A DNA stretch of 64,000 bases from assembly GCA_050633905.1 (NCBI GenBank), contig JBOEHJ010000020.1, positions 1 to 64,000 on the forward strand. The letters are read 5' to 3'. Positions 50,960-59,863 of the stretch are shown here, piece by piece; the first letter of the stretch is position 1; every line of letters starts with the position of its first letter. The notes under the pieces were generated by a model. That model searched no databases. It saw nothing but the letters and a program-made list of their open reading frames with translations, and was not told where the DNA came from. The position numbers were made by a program, and so were the translations under genes. Origin of the DNA: JANQPX01 sp050633905. GTDB taxonomy: Bacteria > Pseudomonadota > Alphaproteobacteria > Geminicoccales > Geminicoccaceae.

Positions 50960-53497
50960 TCAGAAGCGGCGGAGGAGGCGTTCAAAGTAGTCGAGTTCTT
51001 CGGCTGGGCGGTTGCGCTGACCTGAACGACGGTGCAACTCTTCCATGATCTTACGCGCCTTGCCGAGATCGAGATCGCTAGGCACTTGCGGACCAAACTG
51101 GTCAGCTTCACCACGATTGAAGGGTGAGCGGCCGAGCGGGTCACGATCCGTGGGCCCCTGGCCGAATTGCTGGCCTTGCTGGCCCTGCTGTCCTTGTTGA
51201 CCTTGTTGCCCCTGTTGGCCAGCCATGCGCTGCATTTCCTGCATCATCGCCTGGCCACCCTGTCGGAGCTGGTCAAGCGCATTGGCCTGGGGATCGAGCG
51301 CATTGCCGGGCTGGCCACCTTCCAGCGCCTCCCTTGCGGCACGCATGGAAAGCTCGGCTTCGCCAAGCGCACGCGGGATCTGCATACCATTTTCACCAAT
51401 GGCTTCCATCATTTGACCAAGGGCCCGCCGCAGGCTCTCCTGATCCATCGCCACCTGGCCACTCTGACTGCCAGGCCGCTGACCTTGTTGCCCCTGCTGC
51501 CCTTGTTGACGACCCTGTTGTTCTTGTTGCCCCTGCTGCCCTTGCTCGCCCGTCCCTTGCTGCCTCTGTTCTCGGGACAAACCGAAGGTCTCGTCGAGCA
51601 GACTTTGCTGCTGCTGGATCATCTCCTGCAGCTCATTCATCATCTGCTGACCCTGTTGCATCTGGCTATTCTGCTGCCCGACCTGCAGGTTTTCCAGAAG
51701 CTCCTGAAGCTGCGCCAGCATCTCCTGGGCCGCATCGCGCGCACCGGTCTCGATCATATCGCGCATATCATCGAGCATCTGCTGCAGATCCTGCCGATCG
51801 AACGCCATGGCATTTTCGTCCGTCGGCATTAATGGCTGATCGGACATCTGCTGCTCGGTTTGCTGGGCCAGCGCATCGAGGTAATTGTCGAGCGCCTGGC
51901 GAAGCTCGTTCATCAGGCGCTCCAGCTCTTCATCGCTGGCGCCATTGGCAAGTGCATCGCGCAACGCTTCCTGCAGCTCGCGTAATTCCCTGCCAGCGAG
52001 GGAAAGGCTGCCATCCTCAAGATGAAGGGCCGTCTCCCACATCAGCTCGAGGACCTCATCCAGGCTTTCATCGCTATCTTCGAACATCAACCGTGTCGCC
52101 ATGGACCGGAGCGACATATAGACGGTTGCGTTGTCCTGGAATTCCTCAGGTCGATGGCTGAGGCCATTCAAGGCCGCCGCAGTCTGCTCGCGCCGGATTT
52201 CGGGCTCAGAGGCAAGAATTCGGCGCTGCTCGACAATCGCCTTGGCGACGGGATGGGTGAAATTCCGAGTTGGCAGAACCAGCTTAACTGTTTCGCTAAA
52301 GCCACTCTGCTCAAGACCGTCCATCGCCTCCAGGCGAAGTTCGACCGGAAGACCCGACCAGGGATGCGGGGTCAGATCAAGATAAGCGGCATCGCTGATA
52401 TCAACGGCACCCTCGGCGGGCTGAATAAGCTCGATCCGCTCACCGTCGTCGTCACGCCCGGGGCGCGCCAGATGCAGCGCGATGCTATTGATGCCATAGT
52501 CATCGCTTGCTTCGAACTGAAAACGCATGACCTCACGCTGGGTCACCGCCGGTGGTTCCGACAGTGCGATCTCGGGCGGCGCATCCGGAACAATATCCAG
52601 ATCCCAGGATCCCAGAACTTCAGCCTGGGAGCCGACCTTGAGTTCACCCGACTGATCGACAACCAGGCGCGCCTCAGCGCTCTGACCGCCGGAAGCGGCA
52701 AAAGGTTCGGCGACATCGCCAACACTCAGCGCATAACGCTCAATCGCCTCATCGATATGATGGAGCTGGGCGAAAACCTCACTACCCGCGGGAAAGCTTC
52801 GACTTGGGGTGGTATCGACCAGGATCTCATCGCCCAGGAGCGGCACTTCGATCTCAAGCTGCTCCGGCGCCAAGCCGGTATAGTCTGGCGGATTAACCCA
52901 AACCGTCAGCTGGAGACTCTGCTCGACCGAGCCATCCCGGCGGTGCAGATCGAAAGCAGCTGCCAGACGTTTGGGTGCCATGCTACCAGCTTCGACGACT
53001 GCCACAATCAAAAGCAGCGCCAGACCGATGCGAAGCGCCCAGGGATCACGCCTTGGCATATCCGAGCGCGGCAGGCCTACCTTTAGATTGTTGACCGTCT
53101 TGGCCAAGCGCTCCTTGTGGCGCTGCCAAAGTGACTGGGAAACATCATCATCTGCCCCGCCGGCAAGCTCGTCTTCCAAGGATCGAAGGGGGCGATGGCT
53201 AAGCCCGTTCACGCGCTCAAGACGTCCAAGCCCGTGGTCGCGGCTGGGCCATATCAGCGCCTTGCCCGCTAAAAACAGAGCCCTGCCAAGTGCAAAGACA
53301 AAAAGGGCAAGCCCGACACCATGCAGCCAGCCAGGTATAAACTGCCAAAGGCCGAAGAGACTGATAACCAGAAATACGCCGATCGTGCCGAGAGCCGGCA
53401 AAATGGCAGGCCAGAGCCCCTCAAAAGCCTGCGCTATCCTCGCTAGCCCGAGACGGAGCTTGAAACCGAGTTGCTGTCTGGGGTCAATGCTCGCCAT
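50960..53497 (-). CDS. TIGR02302/DUF4175 family membrane protein with Gln/Gly-rich repeats
   Basis: An 845-residue protein widespread in alphaproteobacteria, function unknown. Two N-terminal hydrophobic segments (about residues 30-50 and 58-78) and another near 155-170 suggest membrane anchoring. A large, probably periplasmic region follows, then a helical Met/Gln-rich part (QQMLDDMRDMIETGARDAAQEML) and two low-complexity blocks of repeated QGQQGQQ units (roughly residues 640-675 and 750-780). The C-terminal DLGKARKIMEELHRRSGQRNRPAEELDYFERLL is a family end signature. It lies between lysA and the amidase, as in relatives. The repeats create long false frames on the plus strand. Confidence 0.85.
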   Translation of the reverse strand: MASIDPRQQLGFKLRLGLARIAQAFEGLWPAILPALGTIGVFLVISLFGLWQFIPGWLHGVGLALFVFALGRALFLAGKALIWPSRDHGLGRLERVNGLSHRPLRSLEDELAGGADDDVSQSLWQRHKERLAKTVNNLKVGLPRSDMPRRDPWALRIGLALLLIVAVVEAGSMAPKRLAAAFDLHRRDGSVEQSLQLTVWVNPPDYTGLAPEQLEIEVPLLGDEILVDTTPSRSFPAGSEVFAQLHHIDEAIERYALSVGDVAEPFAASGGQSAEARLVVDQSGELKVGSQAEVLGSWDLDIVPDAPPEIALSEPPAVTQREVMRFQFEASDDYGINSIALHLARPGRDDDGERIELIQPAEGAVDISDAAYLDLTPHPWSGLPVELRLEAMDGLEQSGFSETVKLVLPTRNFTHPVAKAIVEQRRILASEPEIRREQTAAALNGLSHRPEEFQDNATVYMSLRSMATRLMFEDSDESLDEVLELMWETALHLEDGSLSLAGRELRELQEALRDALANGASDEELERLMNELRQALDNYLDALAQQTEQQMSDQPLMPTDENAMAFDRQDLQQMLDDMRDMIETGARDAAQEMLAQLQELLENLQVGQQNSQMQQGQQMMNELQEMIQQQQSLLDETFGLSREQRQQGTGEQGQQGQQEQQGRQQGQQGQQGQRPGSQSGQVAMDQESLRRALGQMMEAIGENGMQIPRALGEAELSMRAAREALEGGQPGNALDPQANALDQLRQGGQAMMQEMQRMAGQQGQQGQQGQQGQQGQQFGQGPTDRDPLGRSPFNRGEADQFGPQVPSDLDLGKARKIMEELHRRSGQRNRPAEELDYFERLLRRF

Positions 53498-53512
53498 TGC
53501 CCTGCTCCTCGC

Positions 53513-54808
53513 TTAACCAGCTCTGCCGCGCTCTAACGGCGCAGCATGAAGCCAATCCGGCAGGCTCTCATGGGAAAAGCGCTCTGCCGGCTCAATCCTT
53601 GGCTTCACCACCGAGAAGCGGTCGCCATCGACCAGCACCTCAGCCGCGAGCGGCCTTGCATTGTAGTCCGAAGCCATCACAGCACCATACGCTCCTGCGC
53701 CAAGAAACGCTACCAAATCATTCGCCTTCAAGGAGGGCAACGAGCGACCTCGGGCAAAGGTGTCCGAACTCTCGCAAATCGGCCCCACCACATCGGTTGG
53801 CTGGCGTGGTGCGTCATCCCCGGCTTCGACCACGGGTAGGATCTCATGGTACGCATCATACAACGCCGGGCGGATCAGATCGTTCATCCCGGCATCCAGG
53901 ATGGCGAATGGCCGATCATGCCCTTCTTTCATGTAAAGAACTTTGGCCAGAAGAACACCCGCTTCAGCGACCAGATACCGCCCTGGCTCAAGCAGAAGAT
54001 CCACATCAAGGTCAGCGGTGATCGAGCGCACCAGCGCTGCATAGGCCTCGACATCCAGCTCCGCATCGCCTTGATACCGCACGCCCATGCCGCCGCCGAG
54101 ATCCAGGCGCTGAATAGGAATGCCGGCTGCCCGAAGCTCACGCACCAGATTAGCGCCACGGCGATAGGCAGCTTCGAATGGCGCAAGGCTCATGATCTGC
54201 GAGCCGATATGCAAGTGCAAACCAATGGGTTCGATGCCAGCCAAACTGTTGGCCATGGCGTAGATCTCACCAGCCTGCTCGTAGGCAATGCCGAACTTGT
54301 CCTGCTTTCGGCCCGTGCTGATCTTTTCATGGGTGTCGGCCGCGACATCGGGGTTCACCCGGATCGCAACAGGGGCGGTCATCTTTTTGGAGGCCGCCAC
54401 TTCGCCGAGCGCAATCAGCTCAGGCACGCTCTCGACATTGAACTGGGCGATGCCGGCATCTAGTGCCTGCGCCATCTCATCCCGGCTTTTGGCAACACCG
54501 GCGAACATTACTTTGTTGCCCGGAACCCCCGCGGCCTGGGCCTTTTGCAGCTCGCCGCCCGACACGATCTCGGCCCCTGCCCCTTCATTGGCCAATGTTC
54601 GGATCACGGCGAGGTTGCTATTCGCCTTGATAGCGTAGCAGACCATCAGCCGCTGATCGGCAAAGGCCTTCTGCAGACGATGGAGCCTGGATCGCATGCC
54701 TTGGCTGGAATAGACATAGACGGGGGTTCCCGCCGCTTTCGCGATCTTGGCAAGGGACACCCCCTCGGCGAAGAGAGCGCCGCCTCGATAGTGGAACGAG
54801 CCTGTCAT
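53513..54808 (-). CDS. lysA: Diaminopimelate decarboxylase
   Basis: A 431-residue PLP enzyme, the last step of lysine synthesis. Schiff-base Lys61 lies in CYAIKANSN; GLHLHIGSQI and the glycine-rich LDLGGGMGVRY bind PLP; GPICESSDTFA contains the catalytic Cys from the partner subunit; and the C-terminal GAYGAVMASDYNARP is conserved. It starts 4 bases inside the end of the lptM gene. Confidence 0.97.
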   Translation of the reverse strand: MTGSFHYRGGALFAEGVSLAKIAKAAGTPVYVYSSQGMRSRLHRLQKAFADQRLMVCYAIKANSNLAVIRTLANEGAGAEIVSGGELQKAQAAGVPGNKVMFAGVAKSRDEMAQALDAGIAQFNVESVPELIALGEVAASKKMTAPVAIRVNPDVAADTHEKISTGRKQDKFGIAYEQAGEIYAMANSLAGIEPIGLHLHIGSQIMSLAPFEAAYRRGANLVRELRAAGIPIQRLDLGGGMGVRYQGDAELDVEAYAALVRSITADLDVDLLLEPGRYLVAEAGVLLAKVLYMKEGHDRPFAILDAGMNDLIRPALYDAYHEILPVVEAGDDAPRQPTDVVGPICESSDTFARGRSLPSLKANDLVAFLGAGAYGAVMASDYNARPLAAEVLVDGDRFSVVKPRIEPAERFSHESLPDWLHAAPLERGRAG

Positions 54809-55050
54809 TCCGGGGCTTCCGTCTTCTCAACGGTGGGCTGCTCATCGGCAGGCGTGGCGGCTGGCGCGGCCGGCGCTGCGCGCAGCGGCGCCTCCAAATC
54901 ACCTTTCTTACCGCAAGCTGCAAGCATGCCCGCGATCGCCACGACCAAAGGGAGAGAGGCCGCAAAAAGGCTTCGACGTGATTGACGTCTTCTAGCGTCG
55001 CCTGCAAGGCTGGGATTCATCCCAACCACTTTATTCTGCCCAACCGACAT
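54805..55050 (-). CDS. lptM: Small lipoprotein LptM-like (YifL/LppL)
   Basis: An 81-residue lipoprotein. A basic N-terminus and hydrophobic stretch end in lipobox LAAC (Cys46), followed by GKKGDLEAP, the hallmark of this family next to lysA in many proteobacteria, and a low-complexity Ala/Pro/Glu tail. Enterobacterial LptM helps the LptD outer-membrane translocon mature; whether that holds here is inference. ATG at 55020 gives a more usual signal-peptide length than 55050. Confidence 0.82.
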   Translation of the reverse strand: MSVGQNKVVGMNPSLAGDARRRQSRRSLFAASLPLVVAIAGMLAACGKKGDLEAPLRAAPAAPAATPADEQPTVEKTEAPE

Positions 55051-55214
55051 CTTATCTAGCGCTCACCATATTCTTGGCCGTGTTGATCGATCATTCGGTA
55101 CGCCATCGCTTTTTCCGCGAAGGGCGCTTCCTTCCCCTATCATCGCGGGCGTTATTGAACACCGATATAGCCATTCTGTCGAGAGGATCTCGACCAAAAG
55201 GCGAGCATCCCTGC

Positions 55215-56663
55215 CTATAAATAGCGTACCCTGGCATGGCGCGCGGCATTAAGGACATTGTCAGGCGCTGTGCCGCCGAAACTCCTTCGTGAGGCGACAG
55301 ACTGGTCGACCGTCAGAACCTCGAAGACATCTTCGGTAATACGCGAATCGATGGACTGAAACTGCTCAAGACTGATATCGGCGAGATCGAGCGCTTCCGC
55401 TTCAGCCAGACGAACCGCCTTGGCCGAAACCGAATGTGCCTCGCGAAACGGCATGGCCAGCGCCTTCACCAGCCAATCGGCGAGATCGGTCGCTGTGGTA
55501 TAGCCGACACCGGCTGCAGCCCTCAGGCGCTCTCGATCAACCTTCATGCCGTCGATCATGGCAGCAGAAGCGGCGAGACAGAGGTTCAAGCTGGCCACGG
55601 CATCGAATACCGGCTCCTTGTCCTCTTGCATGTCCTTTGAATAGGCGAGTGGCAGGCCCTTCAAGGTCATCAGCATCCCAGACAAAGAGCCAACAATGCG
55701 CCCTGATTTGCCGCGCACCAGTTCAGCGGCATCCGGATTGCGCTTTTGCGGCATGATCGAGCTGCCGCTAGAGAAAGCCTCGCTCATCTTCACGAACCCG
55801 AATTGATGGGTCGACCAGAGCACCAGCTCCTCGGCTAATCTGGAAAGATGCACCGCGGCGATCGACGCGTTGGAAAGGAACTCAAGGGCGAAGTCGCGAT
55901 CCGAGACAGCATCTATCGAGTTGGCCATCGGCCTTGTGAACCCCAAATCCTCCGCCGTTGCTGCCCGATTGATCGGAAAACTGGTACCGGCAAGGGCTGC
56001 TGCACCAAGCGGGCATTCGTTCAACCGGGCTCTGCCATCGCCAAAACGACCGCGATCCCGGCCGAACATCTCGACATAGGCGAGAAGATGATGTCCAAGC
56101 GTGACCGGCTGGGCTGCCTGCAGATGGGTAAAGCCCGGCATCACGGCATCATGATCTTCTTCCGCACGATCGATCAGCGCGCGCTGAAGTTCGGCCAGCA
56201 GGCGATCGGTCTCATCGATCGCATCGCGCATCCAAAGACGAAAGTCGGTGGCCACCTGGTCGTTCCTGGATCGCCCCGTATGCAGCTTGCGCCCAGGCTC
56301 ACCGATCATGTCGGTCAGCTTGGCTTCGATATTCATGTGAATGTCTTCAAGCTCAGCGCTGAAGGTAAAGCTGCCATCCTCGATCGATGTTTCGATCCGG
56401 TCCAGGCCATTCAAAATCGCATCCCGTTCGACATCGCTCAACAGCCCCACCGAGCACAACATGCGCGCATGGGCCTTCGACCCCGCGAGATCGTGAGCGT
56501 AGAGACGCTTGTCGAAGCTGATCGATGCATTAATCTGTTGCATCAGCGGTGCCGGCCCATCAGCGAAATGCCCTCCCCAAAGATCGACGCCGCGGGTGGG
56601 CTTTTGTCTCTTGTCGTCGTTACCGTTGCTCAATGATCTGTCCACCAGTCCTGGAATATACAA
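55215..56663 (-). CDS. argH: Argininosuccinate lyase
   Basis: A 482-residue fumarase-superfamily enzyme releasing arginine and fumarate. DLWGGHF near the start, EDIHMNIEAKLTDMIGEPGRKLHTGRSRNDQ, the MPGFTHLQAAQP segment and the mobile catalytic loop SSIMPQKRNPDAAELVRGK (near residue 298) are diagnostic. The true start is unclear. The frame opens with TTG at 56663, which lies exactly on the divergent tlpA ATG; GTG at 56645 and TTG at 56633 are alternatives, the latter leaving an N-terminus beginning MSNGNDDKR. Either would leave little space for two promoters. Confidence 0.95.
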   Translation of the reverse strand: MYIPGLVDRSLSNGNDDKRQKPTRGVDLWGGHFADGPAPLMQQINASISFDKRLYAHDLAGSKAHARMLCSVGLLSDVERDAILNGLDRIETSIEDGSFTFSAELEDIHMNIEAKLTDMIGEPGRKLHTGRSRNDQVATDFRLWMRDAIDETDRLLAELQRALIDRAEEDHDAVMPGFTHLQAAQPVTLGHHLLAYVEMFGRDRGRFGDGRARLNECPLGAAALAGTSFPINRAATAEDLGFTRPMANSIDAVSDRDFALEFLSNASIAAVHLSRLAEELVLWSTHQFGFVKMSEAFSSGSSIMPQKRNPDAAELVRGKSGRIVGSLSGMLMTLKGLPLAYSKDMQEDKEPVFDAVASLNLCLAASAAMIDGMKVDRERLRAAAGVGYTTATDLADWLVKALAMPFREAHSVSAKAVRLAEAEALDLADISLEQFQSIDSRITEDVFEVLTVDQSVASRRSFGGTAPDNVLNAARHARVRYL

Positions 56664-57217
56664 TGTCGCGTTCTGCCAGCTTTGGCCCTTGTCGCCGCGA
56701 GACGAGCCGGGCCTTTTTCGGCTTGGCCATGACCCTTGCCCTTTGTACGGCAGCCTGGTCGGCCAAGGCTTTCAATTTCGCCGCCACCGATTCCGGCCCG
56801 GTGCCCGAGCTTACGTTCATGGATGGTGACGGTAATGAGCGCAGTCTCGATGAATTTCAAGGCCGCGTCGTCGTTCTCAATCTTTGGGCGACCTGGTGCG
56901 CACCCTGTAGGAAGGAAATGCCTTCGCTTGATCGCTTGCAGGCCGAGCTTGGCGGCGATGACCTCGAGGTCATCGCTCTTGCCGTGGATCGAGGCGATAT
57001 CGGAAAGATTATCGCGTTCTACGATGAGCTGGGCCTGGATAATTTGAGAATTTATCACGATCCGACGGCGAAGGCCGGCCGGACCTTGCTCGCCCCCGGC
57101 CTACCGACAACCCTGCTGATCGATCGCGAAGGTGGCGAAATCGGCCGCGTACTTGGCGATGCCGAATGGGATGGCGCGGATGTCATCACGCTTCTCAAAG
57201 CAGCGGTCGAAGACTAA
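56663..57217 (+). CDS. tlpA: TlpA-family thiol:disulfide oxidoreductase
   Basis: A 184-residue thioredoxin-like protein, membrane-anchored or secreted: a basic start (MSRSASFGPCRRETSR) is followed by a hydrophobic segment at about residues 17-34. The active site is CAPC in WATWCAPCRKEMPSL, and APGLPTTLLIDREG holds the cis-Pro. TlpA-type proteins reduce disulfides in the periplasm, for instance during cytochrome oxidase assembly. The frame is open to 56549, but ATG at 56663 is the sensible start. Divergent from argH in the arrangement common to alphaproteobacteria. Confidence 0.92.
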   Translation: MSRSASFGPCRRETSRAFFGLAMTLALCTAAWSAKAFNFAATDSGPVPELTFMDGDGNERSLDEFQGRVVVLNLWATWCAPCRKEMPSLDRLQAELGGDDLEVIALAVDRGDIGKIIAFYDELGLDNLRIYHDPTAKAGRTLLAPGLPTTLLIDREGGEIGRVLGDAEWDGADVITLLKAAVED

Positions 57218-57412
57218 ATCCCAGAAAGGTGAGGGCCGAAGCTCGATAACCTATCTCTTAACTATTCATCAAGGCATTGCTTGAAAATCTGGAATTGTAG
57301 TGCCTTTAGTTTCTTTTAAGCTTTAAGAGATAATGCTATTGTCGCGCGCGATTGTTTGCCATCGACGGTTTTCCTCGTCTTTTTTTGGCCCGTGTTCTGA
57401 AGAGGTTGGTTT

Positions 57413-59149
57413 TTGTTTTCATTCTCCAAAGGTGTACAATCAAAGCGCAGGCGCAACGTGGAAAGTCCCGAGCAGGCCTCCCCTGCAGCGCCGAAGCGAC
57501 TAGAGCCAGCACCGCCGATTGCCAAACTTCAAGAGGGTAAAAGGCGCAGCCTTATTCTTGGCCAAACACCAAAAAGCAGCGTGGCGAAAACAGCTACTCC
57601 CGAGACGCAACCAGTCAGTAAGCCAGATAAGCCGCCGATCGAACTATCCGATGCTGAAAGCCCCGCAGAACCTTATTTTGCAGGTCCTGAGGAACAGGCG
57701 AACCCCTCGAACGAACAGCCTTCTGACGAGCTCGATGAGCTTTCTCTTGATACATCTTTCCTCGGCGAAACGCCGCCAGAGGAAGCCCTTTTCGAGGAAA
57801 CACCTTCTGGGAAGAAAGCGCCTTTGGAGGAAGCATCTGTCGAGAAGGCGCCTCTTGAGGGAATGCCTTCCGATGAAGCACTGCTTGATCAGACGTCGAC
57901 CGACAAGGTAATCAGGAATGAAGAAGCTGCCCGCCTGGAGGATGAAGAAGCCGCCCGTCTGGAGTTAGAGAACTTCAAAGATGCCGATATCTACGAGAGC
58001 ATTGACGACATCGACGATTTCGATGCTTTCGAGGAGGCGCAACATGTCAAAGGTCATGATTTAGCCCGTGGCACCGCGCCATGGTTTCCACCTCCGAGAC
58101 CACCTCTCAACCGGACTGAGCGCGAGCTATTGCCAAGCGAGAAGGCCAGGCAATCGATCGATGAGTCATGGGAACCTAGCCCACCCCCACATCATCAGGC
58201 TGTGTCCACGACGATGGCGGCAAAAACGCTGCCAGCAGCCGCGCCTGTTCAACCACCCGAGATTCCCGAAGTGAGGATCAGCAGCGATCAGGCCGAGGTT
58301 GACACGAATCCGCCGCCGACCGAAGCGCTGGTCGACGAAGCCCCCGTTCAATCAAGTCTCAGGAAAGCTGAAAGCCGCCGCCCAAAAATCGGCGCCGTTC
58401 ATGGAGCGAAGCTCTCGAGCTTGATGACGATCCCGATGGGTGACGAGGCGGCCATGCCCGATAAGGAAACGGATGCTGTTGGGGATGTCTTACCCGCAGC
58501 GAAGCCCTGGGCCAAAACGCCAGCCCCCATCCGCGCATCTTCGGCCTCACCCGTCGAGCACAGCGATCTGGAGATGGAGGTCCAACCGGCCTCGCAAAAG
58601 CAACGTCGACGCCAGCCGACCGTCAATACTGGATTTATGCCGACAATGCTGGTAGCGGAAGCTCCGCGACTTCGACGCTTTGCTGCGGCCATGATCGGCG
58701 ATGAGGGGTCTGCCGACCTTCTGGTTCAACAAACCCTTCAGCAGGCGTTTAACGAGCCGGACGAGCTGAGCGGCGACCGGGACCAATGCGTTTCACTGCT
58801 GATGATCCTTTACCGACTGCGCGCGGAAATCGTGAAGAGTCAGAAGTCCGCCCAGCCAGCTCTGTCCCAAAGCTTCGGTGATCTTCTATATCAACGCTTG
58901 CAGGGCGCTGACGTTGACGAAATCAGAGAATTCGCCGATGCCATCGGAAGGTTGGAAGAAGAAGATCGGGCCGTCTTACTTCTGATCAGCCTGGAAAATC
59001 TCAACTATCGTGATATCGCAACGATCATCAAAGTCCCTGCTGGTCGTGTCATGGCGAAAGTTGCCCATGCGCGCGAACAATTGAGCCTTGCCTTGGACGC
59101 CAATCTTGCTGAGGCCCATCGCAGGCTGGGTGCAGGAGGTCAGCGGTGA
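57413..59149 (+). CDS. ECF-like sigma factor with a ~400-residue acidic disordered N-terminal extension
   Basis: A 578-residue frame. Residues ~406-578 resemble an ECF sigma factor: region 2-like ARLRR-type helix and GDEGSADLLVQQTLQQAF, then a region 4-like helix-turn-helix, LEEEDRAVLLLISLENLNYRDIATII, with KVPAGRVMAKVAHAREQL. Ordinary ECF sigmas are about 170-200 residues. Residues 1-405 are low-complexity, rich in Glu, Pro and Ala, with imperfect repeats around 123-165 (units like APLEEASVEK / APLEGMPSDE) and no recognisable fold. The start TTG at 57413 has AGAGG eight bases upstream; an internal start near the sigma domain was not evident. The gene overlaps the anti-sigma-like gene (ATG/GTG junction at 59146). 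Codon use looks coding throughout. Confidence 0.72.
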   Translation: MFSFSKGVQSKRRRNVESPEQASPAAPKRLEPAPPIAKLQEGKRRSLILGQTPKSSVAKTATPETQPVSKPDKPPIELSDAESPAEPYFAGPEEQANPSNEQPSDELDELSLDTSFLGETPPEEALFEETPSGKKAPLEEASVEKAPLEGMPSDEALLDQTSTDKVIRNEEAARLEDEEAARLELENFKDADIYESIDDIDDFDAFEEAQHVKGHDLARGTAPWFPPPRPPLNRTERELLPSEKARQSIDESWEPSPPPHHQAVSTTMAAKTLPAAAPVQPPEIPEVRISSDQAEVDTNPPPTEALVDEAPVQSSLRKAESRRPKIGAVHGAKLSSLMTIPMGDEAAMPDKETDAVGDVLPAAKPWAKTPAPIRASSASPVEHSDLEMEVQPASQKQRRRQPTVNTGFMPTMLVAEAPRLRRFAAAMIGDEGSADLLVQQTLQQAFNEPDELSGDRDQCVSLLMILYRLRAEIVKSQKSAQPALSQSFGDLLYQRLQGADVDEIREFADAIGRLEEEDRAVLLLISLENLNYRDIATIIKVPAGRVMAKVAHAREQLSLALDANLAEAHRRLGAGGQR

Positions 59150-59520
59150 AGAACGATGCGCAGCAGGTTTCCGATGTCGAGCTGCACGGCTATCTCGACG
59201 GCGAATTAGCGGAACATCGCATTAGCGCCATTGAACGCTACCTCTCGCGAGATCAGGCTGCTGCCGAGCGTATTGAGCGTTATGGCCTGCAGGGTGATCT
59301 TATCAGGCGTCTTTATGGACCTTTGATCGGTCGTCCAATGCCATCCCAAATGGCTGGTCGCCTACAGTTCATGAAGGGAAAAAAATCGAAAGGCCCGTCG
59401 AAAGGTCGAAAATTCTTCCTTTTTCTCCTGCTCCTCCTGATCGCCGCCACGCTCATAGCGGGGTTCTTCGGCATGTTGCCGTCTTTCCTTGATCCGGCCA
59501 TAGGCTTCTTTGAATCTTGA
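59146..59520 (+). CDS. Single-pass anti-sigma factor-like protein
   Basis: A 124-residue protein. The N-terminal ~80 residues look like an anti-sigma domain: VSDVELHGYLDGELAEHRISAIERYLSRD is the usual opening helix pair, and ERIERYGLQGDLIRRLYGPL follows. The HxxxCxxC zinc motif of ZAS proteins is absent. One membrane helix lies at about residues 88-111 (FFLFLLLLLIAATLIAGFFG), leaving a very short periplasmic tail. The start overlaps the sigma gene stop by 4 bases (GTGA), so synthesis of the two is coupled. It probably tethers and inhibits the sigma factor at the inner membrane (inference). Confidence 0.75.
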   Translation: MKNDAQQVSDVELHGYLDGELAEHRISAIERYLSRDQAAAERIERYGLQGDLIRRLYGPLIGRPMPSQMAGRLQFMKGKKSKGPSKGRKFFLFLLLLLIAATLIAGFFGMLPSFLDPAIGFFES

Positions 59521-59561
59521 GGTTATTTGAGGAACAGTAAGCGAAGGATGAGAGCATAGGC

Positions 59562-59607
59562 GAAGTGGCGCTCCAGACCGATTTGCATCGGTGCGAAACG
59601 CCACTTC
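59562..59607 (+). repeat. Nested hairpin after the sigma/anti-sigma pair
   Basis: GAAGTGGCG (59562-59570) pairs perfectly with CGCCACTTC (59599-59607), and inside it CCGAT pairs with ATCGG around loop TTGC. It lies 42 bases after the anti-sigma stop. No T-run follows, so termination is not certain. Confidence 0.65.
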
Positions 59608-59778
59608 CTACTCAAACACCATCTTCTTCTCAAAAAGTCTTGCCAACGATTAGTAGTTACTCAGTAAGTGAACTCGAGAACTTCCAACATTCCTGATCGC
59701 AAGGAGGGCGGAATCCGCGCTGCCAACGCCCTTAGAACAAGATCCCACCCGCCTTGCGATCAAGAGTAGAGAGAGGTT

Positions 59779-59825
59779 CCAGCCGGCCGGCGGCCAAATG
59801 CGGGGAGTAGCTACCGGCCGGCTGG
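59779..59825. repeat. Twelve-pair GC-rich inverted repeat
   Basis: CCAGCCGGCCGG (59779-59790) and CCGGCCGGCTGG (59814-59825) are perfect complements with a 23-base loop. Each arm itself contains CCGGCCGG, a palindrome. It is followed nine bases later by another perfect ten-pair repeat. Confidence 0.75.
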
Positions 59826-59833
59826 TTATCAAT

Positions 59834-59863
59834 GTCGATGTCACGCGGGGTCATGACATCGAC
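59834..59863. repeat. Ten-pair inverted repeat
   Basis: GTCGATGTCA (59834-59843) and TGACATCGAC (59854-59863) are perfect complements with a ten-base loop. It could be an operator-like dyad or a second RNA stem in a tandem hairpin array. Confidence 0.75.

Noticed and set aside
51124..52161. Long plus-strand open frame (345 codons) opposite the DUF4175 gene
   Set aside because: It is the mirror of the Gln/Gly repeat codons and other biased codons, has no family resemblance, and the minus-strand protein has clear family features.
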